64,000 nucleotides of DNA from positions 89,330,337 through 89,394,336 of the forward strand of contig CATIUR010000004.1 in NCBI GenBank assembly GCA_949592205.1, read 5' to 3'. Below are positions 1 to 11,575 of this stretch, in pieces. A program made the position numbers and the translations under genes. Origin of the DNA: Helichrysum umbraculigerum (taxonomy: Eukaryota; Streptophyta; Magnoliopsida; Asterales; Asteraceae). The notes under the pieces were generated by a model. That model was given only the letters and a program-made list of their open reading frames with translations, did no database searches and was not told the DNA's origin. Every line of letters starts with the position of its first letter. The stretch's first letter is position 1.

Positions 1-1394
1 TCGCAAAAACCCAAAAACAGAAGCCAAAAACATTCTAAGTGTTTAAAAATCACTTTTCAACAACCAAATCAAATACGATACGATTTATACATGAAAATAC
101 TATACTTTTGGAAGTATACACCAATACTCGAATACATATAAGATTACACTTATTTAAAACGCGAGATCCTACTCGCGCACATACACGAGATTACACTCGA
201 ACACCTATGAGATTTCACTCGTACACTCTAGGGTTACACCCACTCGGATTTACATTCACTTGAACGTTACACGTTACAATACAAACGTACTTGACAACTA
301 TACGATTACAACAACTGCATAATAATAATAGATGAGATTATTATTACACTTCGATACCAACGGGCCGTACAACTTTGTTACAAACTACAACTTACAAACA
401 AATACAAACGTACAAACAACAAATGGACATTAACTAGTTTGGGAACAACTAGCATGGATACCTTACAAGTATTCCATTTACTTACTAAACCTTATGCGTA
501 TTAGGACGCTAAGGGTTGCTAGTTCGGGATACTACTTTGCTTGCTTACTGCATTTTCTGCTAGACTCAGGTGAGTCTCACAGCCCCTATTTTACTGTTTT
601 TCACTCAGGGGTGAGATGCATTACTTGTTTTACATGAACACACATATTTACTTGCTGGCATGATTTACGTACCTTACTGATTTACGGATACGCCAATTGC
701 ATGAGTTCGTTTAATCCAATGAAGGCCTCCTAATCATAGTTGTTAGTTATGGGATAAGCGCGAGTTTTAGTATATGGATCCATATGAGACTGACAATCCC
801 CGCCCGGGGTAGCACGCACTACCACGAACCGTTACTGTAGAAACGGGCGTTTCTTACTCGTTTCATATGAATGTTTTTGGATTAACATTCACGGGGGCAC
901 AATATTTACTGTACGTTAAGCTTCAACTATGGTGGCTCATGGCAAGGGTATCAAACGATTAGCATGACCTGCAATCACCACTTACTTACTGGCCGGCTGA
1001 TGTTTTACAAATACAACTGTTACTTGTGTGTTCAAACTATTTACTTACAAACCTGCGAGATTCACCAACCTTTTGGTTGACCGTTTTAGTAATGCATTCT
1101 CAGGTACACATCTCTAGATGGATTGCCCAGCAGGATATGCTTATTAGCTCGAGTCGCATGCATTTACAAGCTTGGAGATTTTCATACATTACTTTTGTAC
1201 TAGTTGTTATGTAATAGAATCTCTAGGAAACTTACGCGAACTCGAGCTTGTATTTTGAATTACTTATGTACTAATGTAATAACTTTTCGAACGTCTCATA
1301 TAGAGTCGTTCACTGTATCCTTTGTGCTTGTGATTATTGATTAGTAACACCCAAAAACTAGCTTCCGCAAACCATCAAATTTGGGGGTGTTACA
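1..1394 (+). mobile_element. Partial Tekay-type LTR (A), 5' side cut by window edge
   Basis: The stretch ends in GGGGGTGTTACA at 1394 and matches, in inverted orientation, the first 1.4 kb of the solo LTR at 3576-6488. It holds the conserved blocks of these LTRs: CTCAGGTGAGT...AGCCCC near 565-585, a CACCAACC/GGTTGAC pair near 1060-1080, TTCTCAGGTACAC near 1096 and AGCTCGAGTCGCATGCATT near 1147. The 5' part, including its repeat array, lies outside the window, so I cannot tell a solo LTR from the 3' LTR of a longer element. Short ORFs here are chance. Confidence 0.85.
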
Positions 1395-1859
1395 TAGATG
1401 ATGTAAAACACTTTACATGATCGCGTATGATCATATACATGATAGCGTGAATATATTACCATGATCGCGTGTATATTTTTATATAAGTTCATGATCGCGT
1501 CAATCGTGTAAGTTAAGCTTCGTAGTCGCATTTTGTCAACTTCGTAGTTGTGTATTGTTGAGTTTAACGATAGCGTATTACGTTTGCAAAACTTTGCGCG
1601 ATCGTGTGTTATGTATTGTGTCCGCGTGTTCTCAAAATAAATAAACAATACGCTATCGCGTATTTTTATGCGATCGCGTACTTTAGTTAAAATTCATTAC
1701 AGAGGCAAAACTCACTGTACACAAAGATTATTTTAAATATTAGTTTTTACTAACTAAATAAATAGAGTAAATTAATACGAGTTAAACAAATTTTCTGAGT
1801 GGTATCTTTGTATACATAACAATTAATCTTATATATATACACACACAACGACAAATTAT

Positions 1860-1922
<63 letters not shown>

Positions 1923-2097
1923 GACTATACCTATGTATATATATACAACGAAATAAACTATATACATATATATATACCTATATATATACATACGCGCAAC
2001 AAATAACTATATAACGCTCGTATACAACAATGAACACAATTGTAAATTGTAAAACAAATGATTACCATTCGAGAAATACTATTTTTCGGAAACATCA
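1395..2097. other. AT-rich unassigned stretch with GATCGCGT motifs
   Basis: No gene seen. The first 300 bp repeat variants of ATGATCGCGT (near 1418, 1437, 1462, 1490) and GCGATCGC (about 1668-1680), a palindrome-rich patch like the arrays inside the neighbouring LTRs. AACTCACTGTAC near 1710 resembles the reverse complement of the conserved donor-like LTR block. A relic of another LTR is possible but not shown. The right 5 bp (CATCA, 2093-2097) would be the target duplication of element C. Confidence 0.4.
1867..1921. repeat. (TA)n microsatellite
   Basis: About 55 bp of uninterrupted TA dinucleotides, followed by looser TATA-rich sequence to about 1990. A low-complexity ORF over it is an artefact. 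Confidence 0.95.
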
Positions 2098-2859
2098 TGT
2101 AACACCCGGTCAAAAGTCAACTTTCGCGCCAAATTTAAACTTCAAGTAAATGTTACATGTTTAGGAAAAATATTAGACATTCGAAAAATTCCATCCGTTT
2201 TGAGTTTAAAACACGATTTTATTTAGTTGAGACAACGCAGAAACAAACATAAAACTTAATTTTCCATAAAGTATTCTTATAAAATACTTTCACTAGAAAA
2301 CATTTCGAGATAAAATAAATAAATTTCAGAATTTAAAATATTATTTTAAATTACGATCGGGTACAATTACACGGGTATTTTGTACTGCAATTTGGGAGAT
2401 GGTGTCTCCACCGAATCAGCAAAAAGGGAGGGAAACCCCCTCCCCATCTCATTCCATCTTTCTCACTCTCTCCTCTCATCCCTTTTCTCTCAATCTCTCT
2501 CTCTCTACAACCCACCACCGCCACCATTTTTCACCATTTAACACCACTAAACGACCTCCAATCTTCAAGCTCATTTAGGGAAAAACGATCACCACGCAAC
2601 GATCTACAATCCTATCTTTTCAGATTCTCCGCCCGACGACTTTGTAAGATCCCGACAATCCCGCAAACTCTTAGATTTTGATATTTCTTTGATATTTTGT
2701 GTTTATAATACTTAATACATCATGTTTTAGTGTTATATCAACTTATTATGTCCAAAAACACCATTAAAAACGCTTTAAAAGTTGAAATTTGCATAAAAAT
2801 CGCGAACAGCGAGTTTCGCGAGTTGAGATTCAATCTCAACTCGCCTTGCGAACTCAACT

Positions 2860-3028
2860 CGACTCGAGAGAAATCTCAATTCGACTCGCGAGAAATCTCA
2901 ACTCGACTCGCGAGAAATCTCAACTCGACTCGCGAGAAATCTCAACTAGCGGGGCAAAATCAACTTGCGAAACTCAACTTGCGAAACTTAACTTGCGAAA
3001 CTCAACTTGCGAAACTCAACTTGCAAAT
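2860..3028 (+). repeat. Short palindromic arrays in C LTR1
   Basis: Two adjacent arrays. First, about four 22-bp units around CTCGCGAG, a perfect palindrome (unit CGACTCGCGAGAAATCTCAA). Then five 14-bp units of TTGCGAAACTCAAC. The same arrays recur in LTR2 (22437-22577) and, interrupted by solo LTR G, in LTR3 (28790-28885 and 31443-31470). Open frames across them only reflect the repeats. Confidence 0.9.
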
Positions 3029-4122
3029 CATTTTTCCACTAAGTGTCGAACTTAACCGGAAACGAATACTTACACATGATACGATATACGAACTGTACAG
3101 ACATTTCAAACAAACTTATTTTATTGAAATCGTGATTTCAAACTATTCCCAACGAGTCGTACACATTTTCACAACTACGAAATACCAACGTAAACGTTAA
3201 ACAAACACTTTGGACATAATTTAGTTGCGTGAACACTAGCATGGATGGTCAAACTTAGACATCCACGTACTTATTAAATCTCAAACGTTTAGGACGTTAG
3301 GAGATTTCGGACTAGACTTGGACTTTAGGCTTTGCTAGCGCTGGCACTTTGCTCAACTCAACAGGTGAGTTCATAGCCCCACTCTTTCAACTGTTTTACT
3401 GTTTTCGGGGTGAAACACATGCTCAATAACTGTATTCGAATTATATAAATAAACTTTTATAATTCACAATTATTTATATTACTGTATGTAATACGGATGT
3501 GTAATACTTAGGAATTACACCCACCATACTATTTGAGACAGTATCAATACATAACCTGATTAAGTTATCACTATCTGTAACACCCCCAAATTTGATGGTT
3601 TGCGGAAGCGAGTTTTTGGGTGTTACTAATCAATAATCACAAGCACAAAGGATACAGTGAACGACTCTAAATGAGACGTTCGAAAAGTTATTACATTAAT
3701 ACATAAATAGTTCAAAATACAAGCTCGAGTTTTGAGTAAATTCCTAGAGATTCTAATACATAATAACTAGTACAAAAGTAATGTATAAAAATCTCCAAGC
3801 TTGTAAATGCATGCGACTCGAGCTAATAAGCATATCCTGCTGGGCATCCCTACTGATGCTGTGTACCTGAGAAGCATTACTAAAACGGTCAACCAAAAGG
3901 TTGGTGAATCTCACAGGTTTGTAAGTAAATAGTTTGAACACACAAGTGACAGTTGTATTTGTAAATCATTAGCCAGCCAGTAAGTAAGTGGTGGTTGCAG
4001 GTCATGCTAACCGTTTGATACCCTTGCCATGAGCCACCATAGTTGAAGCTTAACGTACAGTAAATATAGTACCCCCGTGAATGTTAATCCAAAAACATTC
4101 ATATGAAACGAGTAAGAAAAAC

Positions 4123-4220
4123 AGCCATGAGCCACCATGATTGCAGGTCATGCTAATCATGCGATAACTCGGCCATGAGCCACCATGATTGCAGGTCATG
4201 CTAATCATGCGATAACTCGG
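4123..4220. repeat. 49-bp tandem duplication inside solo LTR D
   Basis: Two near-identical 49-bp copies starting GCCATGAGCCACCATGATTG at 4123 and 4172. The inverted partner at 1-1394 has at this place the ordinary sequence with the GGATCCATATGAGACTGACA block, so D gained the duplication and lost that block. Confidence 0.9.
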
Positions 4221-5004
4221 CCACTGTTAGTTTTTATGAAAACAAGTAATGCATCTCCCCCAAAACAGTAAAAATAGTAAAAAGAGGGGCTGTAAAACTC
4301 ACCTGAGTCTAGCAGACAATGCAGTAAGCAAGCAAAGTAGTATCCCGAACTAGCAACCCTTAGCGTCCTAATACGCATAAGGTTTAGTAAGTAAATGGAA
4401 TACTTGTAAGGTATCCATGCTAGTTGTTCCCAAACTAGTTAATGTCCATTTGTTGTTTGTACGTTTGTATTTGTTTGTAAGTTGTAGTTTGTAGAAAAGT
4501 TGTACGGCCCGTTGGTATCGGCGTGTAATAATAATCTCATCTATTATTATTATGCAGTTGTTGTAATCGTATAGTTGTCAAGTACGTTTGTATTGTAACG
4601 TGTAACGTTCAAGTGAATGTAAATCCGAGTGGGTGTAACCCTAGAGTGTATGAGTGAAATCTCGTATGTGTTCGAGTGTAAGTTCGTATCAGTTAGCGTG
4701 TAATCCCACACGTAAGTATTTGAAGTGAACTCATAAGTTCGCATCGAGTGCAATCCCGTGTAGTTGTACAAGTTTAAGTTCGTTGGAGTGTAATCTCCTA
4801 AGTATTTTCGAGTGCAATCTCGTGTGTGTGCGTGAGTGAAATCTCACGTTCAGTTAAATATAATCTTGTACGTATTCGAGTATTTGTGTATACTTCCAAA
4901 AGTATAGTATTTTCATGTATAAATCGTATCGTATTTGATTTGGTTGTTGAAAAGTGATTTTTAAACACTTAGAATGTTTTTAGCTTCTGTTTTTGGGTTT
5001 TTGC

Positions 5005-5395
5005 GACACTAAATGCGACACAGTGCTTGTGTCTTATGATTTATGCGACACAACGCTTGTGTTCCGCAACACAAGGCTTGTGTCCTATGATACGCAACTT
5101 AATGCGACACAAAATGCGACACAGTCCTTGTGTCTTATGTTTATGGTTTATGCGACACAACGCTTGTGTCTTATGTTTTATGCGACACAATCCTTGTGAC
5201 TTATGGTTTATGCGACACAATGCTTGTGTCTTATGTTTTATGCGACACAATCCTTGTGTCTTATGATTTATGCGACACAATGCTTGTGTCTTATGTTTTA
5301 TGCGACACAATCCTTGTGTCTTATGGTTTATGCGACACAAGCCTTGTGTCTTATGCTTCTATGCGACACAAGCCTTGTGTCTCATGTATTTTTGG
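5005..5395. repeat. 30-bp palindromic tandem array in solo LTR D
   Basis: About a dozen units of roughly 30 bp built on TGCGACACAA...TTGTGTC, with a dyad ACACAA/TTGTGT in each. Units alternate TGCTTGTG and TCCTTGTG, giving a 60-bp higher-order period. Because 30 is a multiple of three, several long overlapping frames appear on both strands; none is a gene. Confidence 0.93.
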
Positions 5396-7321
5396 TCTGA
5401 CGCAACACAAGGGCTGTTACGTTTTTAAGGCTCGGTTTTTGGGTCAAACGACCTCGGTTTGACCCGAAACTTTTACACAAGTTCTAGGATGTTATAATGA
5501 GTTCATAAAAATTATTAGTTGACGTTTTTAGTGTTCGAGGTGTCGTTTTCTTAAAAGTTACCAAAACCGACATTTTCGATAATGTTTACAAAAACGAGTT
5601 TTAATATCATATTTGGACATTACTAAGCTAGGGGAACAATAATCTAGCAAAATAATTGAAATCGGAAAAGTTCGAGAGTCGCCGGAAAACTTACAAAGTC
5701 GTCGGATCGAGAAACCGAAAAGATAGGTGTGTAGCCCTCGTTGCGGTGATCAACTTCCTCCAAACGAGCTAGGTGTTTTAAGGAGTTTTTGTGGTGTTTT
5801 TATTAGAGAGAGAGAGAGCCGTAGAGATGGAGGGAGAGAGAGAGTTGAGAGAGTTTAGAGAGAGAGGGAAAGATGGAGTGTGGTGTGTGTGTAGTGTATT
5901 AGGAAAGAAAGAAAGAAAAGCATGGGGGTTGTCCCCCTTTGACTTGGCCGGTTGGTGGGGTCCACCATGTGTGGATTTCACCAAGTCTCGTTCCCTCGCG
6001 TTCGCGCTCCGTGCGGTGTTCGTTTCCCCGGTCGTTTAAACGTTAAAATAATTTTATACGCGTTTAATTATACGTTTTAAAATACGAAATATTATTCGAT
6101 AATTTAGTTGAAGTATTTTATCAAAATACTAGTTTTTAAGTTATAAAACATAACTTTGTTTTGTTTTGTCGGTTGGTCGAGTTTTCGGAGAGTTCGGTAA
6201 CGTTTTGATTAAAACGTACGTTTTCGTTATATTATAAACACAATATAAAGTAGTAGTTGAAGTAATTAAATAATTTCACATTATTTAATAATTGTTTTAC
6301 CAATGTCCGTACGTTTGTACAATTGTAGTTTTTATACGATTTGAACGAATCGTATACGTGTATATATATATCACCTATATATATATATATAAGTAAGTAA
6401 CGTATTTAATCCTATTTCATATTAAATACAAGTAGTAAACACGTAATTAGGAAAATTTTAAATTGGCCCAAAATTTGGGGTTGTTACACTATCCATTGAC
6501 CATATTGTCACGGGACAACACTATCACTTATACTAGAACTGGTTAGTTCTACCTACACTGGACAACGACTAGACTTTTACAGGATTAGTTTCCCTTTCGG
6601 GACTACGACTGCTCATATCGTCCAGGACTTCTAAACTGGAATAGTACCAAAGTAAACAACAACCAAGGACTTCAAATATACTTGCTAGACTGAGACTAGG
6701 AGTATTTAGTAGTGACAAACGTGAGTATAGGATCTTTATGCTAATACAAACTAACTAGGTGATGACTGTTCATACCTAGGCTCAATGTGTTACAATTTAT
6801 ATCTAAGTATTGTACATACATATTTAGATACAATATATTACTTCATGCGTGGCATGATACACTGTTACTTGTGTTTGTAGATTTGACTTATATATGTATA
6901 TATATATACTCATACACTATATCAAGCACTTGGTGCTTCTTACAATTTACATATGCATATTGGCATACATACATACAAACACAACTACTCAAGTCAGGCG
7001 CGTCGTAGTACGGCTGGCTCTCATTTACTTAGCTAGGTCTGTCGTAGTACAGCTGGCTCTACATTCCACCAGTCGGGCTTGTCGTTGTACAGCCGGCTCA
7101 ATTACATACTTTGCTTGAGGGCAATGCAGACGATGTTCCAGAAGGGACACACAACGATGCCACGGTAAAGTGGGCACAAAACGATGCCACGGTATTGCAG
7201 TGGGCACAAGGACGTATTCGCGGTAAAGCGATACACTCTATGGATGGGCGGGCTTATGCTCGTGATCCACATACATTAGTTAACGGGTCGGTGAGTTTTC
7301 ATGCGAGGCCGTTAGCTCGAT

Positions 7322-7537
7322 CATGTTCGGGTTAGCTTTTGCTAGCCGGGTAAACGAACATACTCAACAATCAAACATGTTCGGGTTAGCTTTTGCTAGC
7401 CGGGTAAATGAACATACTCAACAATCAAACATGTTCGGGTTAGCTTTTGCTAGCCGGGTAAACGAACATACTCAACAATCGATCATGTTTGGGTTAGCTT
7501 ATGCTAGCCGGGTAAACGAACATATCATAAACAATCA
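7322..7537 (+). repeat. Four 54-bp hairpin repeats in C LTR1
   Basis: Units start CATGTTCGGG at 7322, 7376, 7430 and 7484. Each has two nested dyads: TGTTCG...CGAACA outside and GGTTAGC TTTT GCTAGCC inside. LTR2 repeats them at 23956-24171. The period equals 18 codons, so a repetitive 73-residue frame runs through; I regard it as incidental. Just upstream (6990-7100) are three looser copies of GTCGTAGTACAGCTGGCTC. Confidence 0.92.
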
Positions 7538-8663
7538 ATCATAGTTCGAGGGACTACAATTATATTACTAAAAACAACATGTTGTGCCAGGTGGCACACC
7601 AATCATTACACAACAGTATATGATGTGGTCATACAACTACTTGATTTCAACTTAGGTATGCATAGCCTCACATCGATAGATTTACTTAATACCAGATAGG
7701 TATCCAGGCTCGGAATGCCTCAATTAATATGTACTTGAGTACATACCACTATTACTTAGGTATTAGATACCTCGACTAGTGTATACACATTGGTGATTAC
7801 AACTTCAACTTAATACAAAGCAGAATCGTGGATTCTGGACTATTTTTCTAAACATACAAGGTTTTATACTTTATGTTTTCAACTAACCATCCTATGAACT
7901 CACCAGCTTTATAGCTGACTCGTTTTAGCATGTGTTCTCAGGTGCCCAGCAGGATTAGGATTGCTACAAAATTATGCTAGCTCGAGTCGCATATTTTCAA
8001 ACAACGGGATTTCTCTGCATAACTTTTGTATTACAAACTATGTATTGAAATTATTTTGCGAACTCGCAACTTGTATACAGTTTTATTTTGGAAATGTAAT
8101 AACTATTTTCTAACGTCTAATTTAGAGGTCGTTCGCTATGTATCTTATTGCCCCAGCGAGGTACTCCATAAGCTTGAGGATGAACTTTGGCACCTCACCG
8201 TAAAAGACAACGACATCGAGACATACACCAACCGTTTTCAGCAACTAGCTCACCTTTGCCAAACCATAGTAAACCTTGAGAGCCAACGAATCGAAAGGTA
8301 CATCGGTGGACTTCCGATGCAAATTGAGGGAATGGTCACCGCCTCCAAACCCGCTACTATTGAAGAGGCTATTCGCATGGCCCACAGACCCATGGCACAG
8401 GTGGTTCGACGTGGAACACCTGCAATTGAAAACAATCAAGGGAAATGGAATGGAGATTCCAGCACTAGTCATGACCCAACAAACTAACCCGAACCCTTGA
8501 GGTTCTACGCCACCGAACCTAAGGAAAAGCGAGGCTATGCGGGGAATAATGTAACACCCGGCATTTTAGGCTATCATTACTGTGCCTAATTATGTGCTTA
8601 TTACGTGTATTTAGTACGAAATAGGACTAAGTACATTACTTAATTAATTATATATATATGACG

Positions 8664-8665
<2 letters not shown>

Positions 8666-8719
<54 letters not shown>
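8666..8719. repeat. (TA)n microsatellite in solo LTR E
   Basis: About 50 bp of TA dinucleotides followed by CACACACGTG, close to the 5' end of the LTR. Confidence 0.93.
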
Positions 8720-8727
<8 letters not shown>

Positions 8728-9519
8728 TGTACTACTTGAACAAATCGTACACGGATGGACCGGACGAAGTCCGACATTAACAAATAGGGACGTTGGTGAC
8801 AAATTTATAAATAATGTGGAATTATCCAAACAAACGTTATTTACATTAATACATTTTGAGAATGTATTACAAGTATTACTTATTCATAAAAACATATCCT
8901 ATGTGACGAAACCGCGCAAAACGCAGCTTGACAAGCGAATTATAACTAAATTGTATTTTTCTAAACTTATAACTCGAGATAAAGCATTTTGATAAAATAC
9001 TTTGACTACAAATATTTCGGGTACACCTTAACATATAACGTGAAATAACAATTAAACAACTACGGGATTTAACCGACTGCAACTCGTGATATAAAATTCG
9101 GAAACACGACCACACGAGCCGAGACCCAAACGGATCGACCCTAACCCGCGGACCCAACCCACCGATCCACCCCTTATTATTCCATTCCTTTTCCATTTCA
9201 TATCATTTTACACACACACCTACACCTTAAACTCTCTCAAATCTCTCCCTCTCTCCCTCCGATCGGCAGCAGCAACACCACCCCACCATCGCCGAACCAC
9301 CACCACCGTCGGAATCATCATCATCACCAAGAAGAAGCATCAAGATCATCTCCATCCTCATTTTCCCCATTTTCGATTTCTTGGTATGGAGCTCTAGAAC
9401 CCTTTTAATTACTTGAAAAGCATTTATTTACATGTTAATGAGTCCACTCAACAAGATTATGTCCAAAAATCCGGCCGAAAACCCTTTAAAAATCGAAACC
9501 CATCTAAAAATCGCTGACA

Positions 9520-9700
9520 GTTCATCTCGCGAGTCGAGATCTGTTCGTCCAACGAGGCGAGTCGAGATTCGACTCGCGAAGCCACCCTGCGAATCGGAAT
9601 CACCTACGAACCGAACTGGCCCCGAGTTGACCAGCGAGTCGAGTTGACCTGCGAGTCGGGTTGACCCGCGAGTCGATTTGACCTGCGAGTCGAGTTCTCC
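9520..9700 (+). repeat. GCGAGTCGA array in solo LTR E
   Basis: About eight degenerate copies of a unit of roughly 20 bp, GCGAGTCGAGTTGACCT, including CTCGCGAGTCGAGA at its left end. It sits where the other Tekay-type LTRs carry their arrays, between the CT-rich leader and the AACGGGCC block. Confidence 0.85.
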
Positions 9701-9869
9701 CAGCTCGGTTCGCAGCCCACTTTGTCTTTCGAACCCGAATTCAATAATAAAAGCACTAATATGAACTAAAATTTATCACTTGATTTTACAACGAAATTAG
9801 ATTTCAAATGCATTTTCGATAAAGCAATATAGTAGAAATAAAAATTTTCCAAGCTGACCTGGCAGCTCG

Positions 9870-9962
9870 ACCCCAGCCAGGGGCTCTGCCCCTTGGACCC
9901 CGCCAGGGGCGGCCGCCCCTTGGACCCCGCTACCAGGGGCGCTGCCCCCGGACCCCCGTCAT
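9870..9962. repeat. GC-rich CAGGGGC...GCCCC repeats
   Basis: Three copies of a pattern CAGGGGC, a short loop, GCCCC, TTGGACCCCG: each can fold into a strong GC hairpin. This is a sharp GC island in an otherwise AT-rich LTR. Similar motifs are common in plant repeats. Confidence 0.85.
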
Positions 9963-11575
9963 CCAGGAACTTGTAAATACTTTTTGCACTAAATGTTGAA
10001 CGCATACGACAACCGAACTTTATACGATAATACCGGGACATACAAACACTTATACTTTGAAAAGTATACACTACAGACATAGGAGATTACACTCACACTT
10101 ATACGAGCTTACACTCGCTCGAACCTACTTTCGAAAAACACTTTCATATCGCGATACAAATGACAGACTTACAAATATACCTTACAAGGATATGACACAA
10201 CGAGATATATAATAATAATACTTGGATTATTATTACAAAACCGTCACCAACGGGCCATACTTGTTTTCAAACTACAAACGAAATACTGAACAAACAAACA
10301 TTGGACATTAACTTGTTGAGTGGATAACTAGCATGGGTGATCCTTCAAGACACCAACTTATTTACTTGTTTACTTACGACCTTGTGCGTTTCGGACGCCA
10401 GAAGGTTGCATGGTTCTGAGAACCGATCTACGGACTTACATCCGCGTTACTTGTTTGATTTCCCAGACATACTTACTAGACTCAGGTGAGTCTCACGGCC
10501 CCTATTTTTACTGTTTTCACTCAGGGGTGAGATGCATTACTTGTTTTATTTAAACACATGTACATACTTTACAGATTATACAAACCATACAGACTTACAG
10601 ACTTACTGAGATACTGAATTGCATGAGTTACGATTAATCCACTGAAGGCCTCTGAATCATAGTTGTTAATTATAGGATAAGCGCGAGTTTTAGTATATGG
10701 ATCCATATGGGACTGACAATCCCCGCCCAGGGTAGCACGCACTACCACGAACCGTACTGTATAAACGGGCGTTTCTTACTCGTTAATTCTGAGTGTTTTT
10801 GGATTAGCACTCACGGGGGCAAATTACTGGTACTTGATTGTACTTTACTGACGTGTTAAGCTTCGACTATGATGCTCATGGCAATGTATATCAACCAGAT
10901 TGCATTCGTGTAATCACTACGTACTACTTGGTTAAAACTGTACAAACACTTTACTACTTGATGTGTTCAAACTGATTATTTACTACAAACCTGTGAGATT
11001 CACCAACCTTTTGGTTGACCTTTTTAGTGATGCATTCTCAGGTACACAGCAACAGTAGGGATTGCCCAGCAGAACTACTTTTTAGCTCGAGTCGCATGCA
11101 TTCACACTCTTGGAGATTTTCTACATGACTTTTGTAACAGATGTTATGTGTTGGAATCACTAGATATTATTCGAACTTGAGCTATGTATTTTGTAATACT
11201 TATTAAATTAATATAATGTTTTCAAACGTCTCATATAAAGTCGTTTACTGTAACCTTTGTGCTTGATTACTTGATTAGTAGCACCCCAAAGCTTGCTTCC
11301 GCTAAACCGTAAATTTGGGGGTGTTACAAATAAACCATTTTGTCACGGCTGTAAACGTCATCATGATGGTTCATGTGGTCTACCTTGTGAAAGATGCCAA
11401 CGATTTGGACACAAAATCTGGGATTGCAGAGTTCCTGCCAATCCTGACTCTCAAAGGATATGCTTCAAATGCAAAGAACCAGGACACTACAAGAAGGACT
11501 GCTCAAAGAAACACAAAATTCACCTGATCGGCTCTGAATGAACCGAACAAATCGCCAACAATAATGTAAGTACGT

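Larger units (their letters stand above)
3576..6488 (-). mobile_element. Solo LTR D with CTATC target duplication
   Basis: A 2,913-bp LTR without internal region, bounded by TGTAACA...TGTTACA and by CTATC at 3571-3575 and 6489-6493. LTR2 reads straight through the site (ATCACTATCCATTGACC near 23121), proving the insertion. Sense orientation is judged minus because the CT-rich leader (5800-5920), TTTGTAAG (near 5690), repeat array and CTCAGGTGAGT block (4286-4307) run in that order on the minus strand, as in element F. A solo LTR implies recombination between the two LTRs of a former full element. Confidence 0.95.
2098..8148 (+). mobile_element. LTR1 of compound element C (interrupted, 3' end deleted)
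   Basis: Begins TGTAACACCCGGTC, identical in start to LTR2 (22094) and LTR3 (28028). Solo LTR D splits it at 3576-6488; it resumes at 6489 with the CTATC duplication and continues to about 8148, where it jumps directly into gag. Compared with LTR2 it lacks roughly the last 68 bp but keeps a 440-bp CT-rich and leader segment (about 2437-2875) that LTR2 has lost. Contents in order: CT-rich tract 2440-2512, TTTGTAAG near 2641, repeat arrays 2860-3028, CAACAGGTGAGT at 3359-3370, and 54-bp repeats 7322-7537. Confidence 0.88.
8550..11328 (+). mobile_element. Solo LTR E with AATAA target duplication
   Basis: A 2,779-bp LTR starting TGTAACACCCGGCATTTTAG and ending GGGGGTGTTACA, with AATAA at 8545-8549 and 11329-11333. 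The uninterrupted gag at 27290 shows the empty site. In sense order: CT-rich leader with CTCTCTCC 9225-9260, the own-family array 9530-9690, an AACGGGCCATAC block near 10250, CTCAGGTGAGT...GGCCCC 10481-10502, the CACCAACC/GGTTGAC pair near 11000 and the terminal hairpin. It is a separate family from C, D, F and G. Confidence 0.94.
8149..11541 (+). pseudogene. gag remnant of C internal region 1, split by solo LTR E
   Basis: Capsid and nucleocapsid part of a Tekay-type gag without its N-terminal half. The first piece (8149-8549) matches residues from about the PSEVLHKLEDE segment onward of the gag at 26534. The second piece (from 11329) carries zinc knuckles CERCQRFGHKIWDC and CFKCKEPGHYKKDC (both CX2CX4HX4C) and stops after LIGSE at about 11541. 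A deletion of about 2.1 kb fused it to the end of LTR1 with the microhomology TAT, giving a chimeric 153-codon frame from 8026. Solo LTR E interrupts it. It cannot make a normal Gag, but its knuckles are intact, unlike those of copy 2. Confidence 0.9.

Noticed and set aside
4993..5462. Several overlapping ORFs on both strands (up to 110 codons)
   Set aside because: They run through a 30-bp tandem array; a period divisible by three keeps all frames open. No non-repetitive protein feature.
7323..7544. Repetitive 73-codon ORF with an 18-residue repeat
   Set aside because: It is the 54-bp LTR repeat read in frame; similar open stretches occur by chance in such repeats and no start context or homology supports it.
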